Shown here: positions 41,601 to 50,600 of the stretch, piece after piece | How positions within the stretch are numbered: position 1 is the stretch's first letter | How the letters are laid out: every line of letters starts with the position of its first letter | Assembly: GCA_963920665.1 (NCBI GenBank) | Contig: OY987264.1 | Span: forward strand, 30,546,906 to 30,610,905 | Length of the DNA: 64,000 nucleotides | DNA from: Straminergon stramineum | Lineage: Eukaryota > Streptophyta > Bryopsida > Hypnales > Calliergonaceae | Reading direction: 5' to 3' | Notes under the pieces: model-generated | Seen by the model: the letters and a program-made list of their open reading frames with translations, nothing else | Told to the model about the DNA's origin: nothing | Databases searched by the model: none | Made by a program: the position numbers and the translations under genes

Positions 41601-44600
41601 AGTTAGGTTGTTTAGTTTAGTTTGTTTCTTATGTTGAGATCTCATAAACGTCAAAAAGCCCTCAGTAGGGAGGGATGCACAACGTCATGATGAAAATATA
41701 TACACCATATAAAACTATTTTTTAATATTGTGTTTGCTTAGGTTTGAATAAAGAACCTTAGAAAAGAAGAGATGAAAGTTAGAAGAAAGTGGGGTTGTGG
41801 TGAAAACCATAGTTTATATCAATGCCAGTGAATACCAGAGCTTATTAACAAATTTTGGATTTATTGCATCTTGTTACTAATTGAAAGGAGGATAGGTGGC
41901 TGATTGGTTGCTTATTTCCTACTCTCACAAGCAAGTGCCAAGTCATAGACCACTTGCGGTGCTCAATGGGCTCATTGGGATTTGAACCCAGACCGGCAGG
42001 GTAGCCTTCAACGAACTTTGACAACCTACTAGCTTTGTTACTTGGCGACCAATTGTTGATTGTTGAGGGTTTTATACCTTCAATGTGAACATAGGACCCT
42101 ACCATAAATTTTTTCCCTACCCTTTATCTACTAAGAAATGTTAGAATGAGTTAGTTTGGTTGTGTTGTAGAAAAAAAGAATGATAGAGACTATTTTACCT
42201 TTCTTTTATCTTGTTTTGATGAATTGTAGTCACATTAGATGTTGAGTTGGAGTTATGGAGGGGAAAATGAGTAGAACAATAAGTGGCAAGTAGCCCATGC
42301 GGCTAAACATGGGCTGATGTGTCTTTTGGAAGGAGGACAAGGGGGGGAGGGGCGCCCTTCTCCTCCTTCATGTAGTTGTTTTGAGGTGTTGTGTTGGGCA
42401 ATAGGTTTGATGAGCAATTACAAATGATGTACAAAGAATTTGGCTATGAAATTTTAAAGGATTATACTTCTTGTTGTTGTGATTCTAAAAAATCCTCACT
42501 CAACCCATTTAGACTTAGTATGGAAAAGTTATGCTTGGATGAATGAGAGAAGGTCAACTGCCATAAAATTTTAGAAATAAAGATTTGAATGTCTTTCATA
42601 GATTCATTAGGGAGTTTAATGATTTGAAATTTAGCGTAGTTGTGTATCAAGTTTTTATCTTTCTAAAAAGATGTAGTATGTTTAATTTGGAGCTAAGATA
42701 TGGGAGATATGAGTCTCAAAGTGAGGAAGTGTAGAGCTACTGCCAGTTTTTTTGAATCCTAAGTTTGGAGCGTCATGCAAAATGGAGTGTTTTGAGTTTT
42801 GAGCTAAAATTCGGAAGGGTTATATATTACACTTTTATCTTTCTGGAAAGTTATTATTCAAAACATTCAGAGCTTTTATGAGTGAGATATGTGTTTAGGA
42901 GCAAAGGGGTGTAGAGTTGCCACTAGGTTTTTGAGTTCTAACTTCAAAGCGTCATGCAAGATGGAATGTTTTGAGTTGAAATTTGGAAGTGTTATGTATG
43001 AAGACTTTTTCTTTCCAAAAATTTATGACTCAAAATATTTGGAGCTTTTATGATCAAGATATACATTTAGAAGCACAGAAGTGATGAACTACCATCTATT
43101 TTGAAGACAAAACTTTGATCAATCATGGCAGCCGAACAATATCATGTTTTGATTCGAATTTTGGTGAAGTTACAAATCTTTGAGTTAGCTTTTCAAAAAG
43201 CTCTCATACTTATTATTTGGAGTTTTTATGTGGCTATGGCATCCGTTTGAGTGTTAACTACTTCACATAGGGTTACACAGCTTCTTTTTGAAGTGGTCTA
43301 CAGCTTATGTTTCTTTATAAATGGTGTGTATGGATATGAGTATACTTTGAGATACATGTATTATACATGTATACATATATGAATATGAGTATACTTTAAG
43401 ATACATATTTTATACATGTACATACATGGGTATGAGTATATTATATATTACATGTATGTATATCTATTGACATACAACAACACATATGCACCTTGATCAT
43501 ATCTAATTGCAGCTAGAAAGCCAAAGTTTCCTAAAACAAATTCTCTAACCACGACAATGGGCTTTGTATTGTGGCATTTGGACCTATAGTGTGAAAGTTA
43601 TTGAATTTCAAAATTGTTTTTGAATTAAAAAAATTTAGGAAAATTCTTTTACCTTACTTCAATTGTGGCAATGGCAAAGGGCTCATTAGTAAGAATGATT
43701 TTTGGGATACTTTTTCAATATGCAAGAAATTTATTTATAAAAAACATAATACAAAAATGATAGCAAATATGATGATTTGCCATATTTAAGGAATTAGTTG
43801 TAGCAACAGTATACATATGACATAATATAGGTTATGCCAAAGGTATGAACTTGTACCTATAATTTTCACTTCTGGCAAGCTAAATAAAATTGATTGGAAT
43901 TTAGATAAATAAACAATTTCTGTGTTTCTAAACAAACAAATACATGATCAATTGAAGTGGAAGTGGAGTAGTTTGCTACAAGAATAAAGTAATATGCACT
44001 CTCAAGTTCATTAGAGTAAAACACCAATAATTGTTAGCAAGATCACTCACAAATTAAAAAGAACACAAGGAGGAGACAAGATAGTGAGCTTCTATACTCT
44101 CAAGTTGTTCATTTACTAGCTCTCCTTCACTATATATTCATGTTCATATTTTAGATATCCATATTTTGGTTGGGGCCATAATAAGTGTTTATACCAATTT
44201 AACAAAAAATGTACTTTTGGATCAACTTATGGTTTTCAATTGAAACCAAAGTGAGTTGGTATTGGTAGTTCACAAACAAAATGACTAGATGATGAGTTTT
44301 TAAATGCTAGACAATGTTTAGCTTCATGCATTGCACAAATCTTAATCCTTGAACCCTTAATGGTCTGAGAAGCTCAATTTGGATTGCAAAATGTTTTTTT
44401 TGTGTATTTGGCATACATGGTAGATAAATTGATGAATACAAGAATTCCAAATATTTGTGTTTATGCTAACCTGGATCCAATGACACATGATGCTTCCAAT
44501 ATAGGTCATTATTGCACTTCCTACATGTTTGTGAAGTTGCAATATGGCCATATATTCTACTCTATACATGCATGGTGTTGTTTGTAAACATGGTCCAGTT

Positions 44601-47600
44601 TAGACCTTAAATTGACCTATAAATGAAATATGTTAGCTTTCAAATTTTCAATCAAATGGTGTATCTCTTACCATATTTGAATATTTACTTTGCATATTCT
44701 CATTTTAAACAAGAATATGACAATTTGAAATTGATATCAGTTTTTTTATCATTTCGAAAATTATATTGTTAGAAAGAATTGATTTTCAAAATATGCTACA
44801 ATTGTGGTTTTATAGATTTAGAATATTATTGATCATCCATTATAAGAAATTAGAAGCTAAAATTTGGAGGATAACAACCATTGGCTAAAGGAATTGAAGA
44901 AGATCATTCTCTATGTTTCCACTAGTAAGTTTCTTTCTTTATGCATTTTGAAACATAGAAAACATTATTTTGTTGTTGTTTTATAGAAAATGGCTAATGT
45001 CATTGAGTTATACAAAATGGTCAATTTTTATCTATATATCATTTTTTTTCCTATATTTTCACATTATAATGTCAAAGTACCTATCTTCTAGAGAATTTGC
45101 ATATTTTTGGTTCTCTTATTTGGAAAATTATTTTGTACTTGATCTTTCTACAATACAATATCTTTAAGAAGATCTATGCATTGGCAATAGTTTTAAATTC
45201 TCGAAGTATTCTACGATAAATTGTGAATAGAAGACCAAAAAGCAACAAATAAAATATGCATTTCCTTCAATCAATCACCCTATATGCTTGATCTTAAACC
45301 CTAAAGTCCTATTGTCCCTATATGGGACAAAATGGATTAGGTAGGCTCATGTAAACTAAATTTTTTATGTGATTTTCTGAAAAAAAATTGCACTATATAA
45401 AAATAAATTAGATTTCAAGATATATAATTTTTAATCGAGTTGGTGTCTCAAAATGAAAATTATGCTGCAATAACTTGAAAATCTAGAAGTCCAAGCAACA
45501 ATAAAAAATCCATCAAAGATTGAAATTAATTTTTTAATTTTTTTCTCATTGATTCTGTTTTTATTTAAATGTAAAGTTTTGATTCATTCCATTTAGATTA
45601 GTGTTATGAAAGTAATGGAGCTCCTCATTTTGTAGGCAATCACATGGTTTTTTGAGAAAAATAATGTATTGGATTTGTTTTTTAACTCAATTTTTACAAT
45701 TTTTTTAAAAGAAAAGTTCCGAAAGGTTAAGGATATTTGCTAGAACAATCTAACCATTGGAATTAGTGTGCTTTAATTCTATCTTAGAATTATTAACAAT
45801 TTAGTTTATCCTTCAATCTTGTACCAACTTTTAATTAACAATTTTTTAAAGAATGAAAATAAATAAATAAAATTGAATATTTTTTAATAACTCTAATTCC
45901 AATCTTCAAGATGAAATTTTTTAGTGCAAAATTGTTAAAGTTAAGAAGATTCCAAGTCAAATAATGTAATCGTGGAATGTAGACAAGAAAACATTTTTTT
46001 CACTCTAAATGCAAATATCTTGCAATCTATATGGTAGAAGTTTTTGAAATTTCTCCCCCATATATCTGTACCCATTTGGTGCAAGTTCCTGCACTTAAAT
46101 GTGCATAAAAATCAATTTATAAAATATTTTGCAATAGAAATGGTAGTTTTGACTTTCGATTGTTTTTTGATGAAGAAAGGCCTTGGGACATTAGGGATTA
46201 ATTTACTATACACATGTGATTTAATAGTAGCACCTATGTTTTCATTGATAAAAAAATCAAGTTGTGTGTCAAGCAAATCTTATTGTTTCTTCTTGGCATA
46301 AGAAAATTTTAGTATTACATCAAGGCAATGAAGAATCATAAATTGTATGTTGAAAATTGCAAGCATACTCTTCTAAAATCATTGATGTATCATGGTATCT
46401 TTTTATTTTGGTAAAGCAATTTCATTAGAGAATTTATATTAATGGAAACAACTCAGTGGAAGATAGCATGTGTATAATAATCATTTATACTTTGGCAAAT
46501 TTGAATTGAGAAAAATGTATCAATACACCATTATTTTGCCTACTAATAATATATTGAATATTTTTAGAAAAGCATATTGATTTTTGAACACCAAATAAAA
46601 TATTTTTTCTATTGTATACAATTGTTACTAAAGACAATGTTAAGCATCAACTATTCAATTTTTAATTTTCATTTTTAAAATCATATACTAATTATTAAGG
46701 TTAAGGCAATAGAAAACTATACACTAACCAAACAACATTGCTTGAGTTGTAATTAATTATTTTATCAAAATTGCATATTATATTACACTTGATAAATCAA
46801 AGCCATTTAAATGAAAATAAAGTTGATTTTGTATATTAAGGGTAGACAACGATATATTGTATTGAATTTAGTTCAATTATTCCTTAACTTTATGACTTAA
46901 TGAATCCATTGATGGTTTACAAAGAAAAATAAATTAAGAATAATTAGAGACATTGTTGATAGGAATGGATTGGGATTGTAAATATTTCAAACATTAAAAT
47001 AATTTGAAAGATTTGTTTTGCTCCAAATTTGGATTTTATATTATAAATACCTTTAAATATTTATATATTATTTATGATATAAATATGTTTGCTTTCAAAT
47101 TTCATTTTTTAAATTATTTTTATAAATGGTTGTAATTTTTATATCTGATAATTATTTTTATTATTATATTACTCAAACATTTTTTTTTTCTAATTGATAA
47201 AATCTTTTTTTCTAATAAAAATATTTTTAAAATCTAAATGAACTTTTCATACATATTATTTACAACAAATAGCTTAGTTATTCTAAGAATAATGTATATT
47301 TTATCTAAATGAAATTTTTATGCATATTATTTAAAGCAAGTAAACTCTAATACCTCAACAAGATATAACATTACAACATCTCATTCTTTCATATTTTGTT
47401 CAAATTTTTAAATGAACAATTGACTAACATTTATATAGCATGCTCTATAATAATCTTTCAAGAAAGATATAATTCAAATAATGTAATAAGGATTTTTTTT
47501 CAAAAAATATCATTTTAAGTTCAAAAGTAATCTCTTAAATTGATGTTTATTATTAAATAATATTGAAACATACACATTTAAAATCTTAATTGAAAAAAAT

Positions 47601-50600
47601 AAATTAGTAAGGAAATATATTCTACAATATTATATTTTTTGCATTCAAAAATCATATTCCAATTGTTATATGTATTGAAAATAATTACATATATACACAC
47701 CTCTGTCATTTGTAATTCAATATTATCTCTCTTAGATGATTGAATTTCTAAAAATTCATCCAACGAATAAATTTTTCCAACATCAATATGATAGAAACGC
47801 ATATTCCACAATTTTACAACAACCTGCAAAAAAAGCAATGACTATAATTAATGTTTAGTGTATTTTATTGAAAAAAAACTATCATTTTAACTTTAAACTC
47901 TATTTGTATATGATTTAGTAGAAAATATTTTTCAGCATCATTTAATTTATATGAGGAGAACATGTAAGGTAAAAACCTTGTTTGTTCCATGTGTCACTTT
48001 CACTACTTTGTAGTCACTATATATTAGTGGAGTACATTTGACAATTTGAAACGTGCACAACTAATGCATTGTAGCACAAATAGAGTGACTACTAAATTGT
48101 GGTACAACTAGGTCTTTTTTACCTTAACTAATGTAATATAACATATTTAGTATTATCGTTGCCACCCTTAAATTCCACATCAACTTTTAACAAATTAAGT
48201 GATGCCATGCAGCACCTTCTTGAGATGAAATATATAATATTTGTCAAATTTGATAAACTAATATGGTTTCTACTTTATGTTATATTGTATATCATAAAGA
48301 ATCAAGTACTAATTATTGTGGTACCTATGTTTCTAAATTTATAAAGGTATAAACAAGAATTTTTTAATATATCATGTAGGTAAAAAGAACTTATAAACAT
48401 TGTTTTTCTTTTGAAAGACTAAACTATTTGAAAAGGTTTACTTAGTCAATATTCATCACAACTAAGAGATATTTGTTACTTTAAATTTTTATATGATTGG
48501 ATTTTGAGTTAATAAATAGTTTAAATCATTAAAAAAAAATGTTTTTTACATTAAAACACCATAAAAAAAAAATCTAATTCTACAAGAATAAGTTTGCTTT
48601 ACATACCTAGTTGAACACTTTGAGCTTGAAGATGCTCTAAGCTAAGTGCTTATTTAACACAAAATATTTTTTTAAATTTGTTGAATATTTATTAAATTAT
48701 TTTGAGATTTTACTAAATAATTATTTGAGCACAAGTTAGAAAGCACTAAGATGAAGAATATGATTAATTCTAAGCAATTCAAATATATTATTTTGAAACT
48801 ATTAAAACAAGTAATTTTCAGAAGAACCACAAAAAATTTGACAACAAAAACATTGATGCAATGTAGAAGCAAATAATTTAAAAAAAAATTATAATATATT
48901 TGTTCTATCTATTGAGGGTGTAAAAAATGCAATGCAATTATTTTAAAGGGTTTCTATTTTAAAATATGTAAATTAAAGAAAACATGAACCTTAAATCAAT
49001 CACCAACAATTTTATAGATATATTATTTGAAAATAAGTCTTAACTAAAATTGAACTTAATTATTATTGAGCTTTATATTTTTAAGATTTCATTTTATAAA
49101 ATACAAGATCTCATTGATTTCTTGTAAATAAGAATAAATCAAACCAAGAAACTTCTTGAATTAATATAAATCTTCTAATGCAAAAATAAATTATAATGGT
49201 CCTAGAGTGTTATATCCTCTTTTCCATCATTTGGAAGCTATATTTTACTGAACTTTGGTTTGGCAATGTGAGTTTTTGTAAAGGATGAAAACTTTAGATT
49301 GTTAATTTAAATTAAGAAATTTCATCACTGTCTTTAGTTTTACATGGGATTTATCCCTTTGAAATTTAGTGATTGATTACCTGTATTTTACATAGATGAA
49401 TTTTCATTTCAAAAAAATTTAAAAATTTATTAATCCTATGTACGCATGGATTGTCAATTATCTAAAACAACTAATAAAATTATAGATATTTTTTATATTT
49501 CTAGTTCATGCAATACACTAATAACACTACAATCCCACAAAGGATACCAAGATGTATATGTTCTACTTTAAGATGACTATAACAATATTTTTAATTGGAT
49601 TTGGAAAATAATTTTTAGTCTATACCAATATAGTTTTTTGTTTCAAGTTTAAGATAATAAAATCCAGATCTAAAATTCTTTGTATAATTCATTGAATTTA
49701 CCTCACGGATTTTCATTAATACAGTAGAAAATATGATGTTTGCAATAAATAAATATTTTTTGATGGCTATAGTTGATGATGATTTTGTCTTCCTTCTGAC
49801 ATAATGTTTCCAAATTGCCCAAGTCCTCCAAATTTTGTACTACATTAGATCAATAAATTTTATACTTCTACACTTCTTCATTGAAAATGAGTTCTCAAAA
49901 AATATACAAGTTTATTGTAATATTTATTTATATTGCATCTATTAAATATATCTCAAATATATTTTTAATTAAACAAAAGCAATTAAAAGCAAATCAATAC
50001 ATACTTGGCGAAAGATGTCTAAGAACATGATGCACCTAAAAGTATTATAGCCCCTTTCCCATTGATCCAATGGTTCAAATTCTATGGAATGTATTTAAAC
50101 AAGAAATAAGATCATTCATCAAAAGATGTACTAGTTGTCAAGAAATGTTAATTATAAAAATTGGAATTAAAAAATTATCAACTTAATTTAATATATAAAA
50201 AAACTAAAAAGTGTTAGTATTGTATAAATATATCATATAAATTTATAAATGACCATTGAAAATATTAAAATTCATCATTTGATTTATATACAAAAGTAAG
50301 ATTTTATTTTAAATTGCTATTATTACTACTATTTTAAAATTTAAAATTTGATATAATTAAATTTATTTAAAATATATTCATTTTCCATTTTCTATACAAA
50401 AATATATCCTAAAATACATTAAATTATAATTTTAATCTTTTGTAATATCCAAATTATCTAGAATTAAAATTTTATATATAAAGTTAACCTTAAATACCAC
50501 AATTGATGAGTATGGAATTTAAGATTTCTTGAGGTTTTGTAGTATTCAAATCTTTCAAATTTGTTTCATTACTAATCAAACTAAAATATCAATATAAAAA

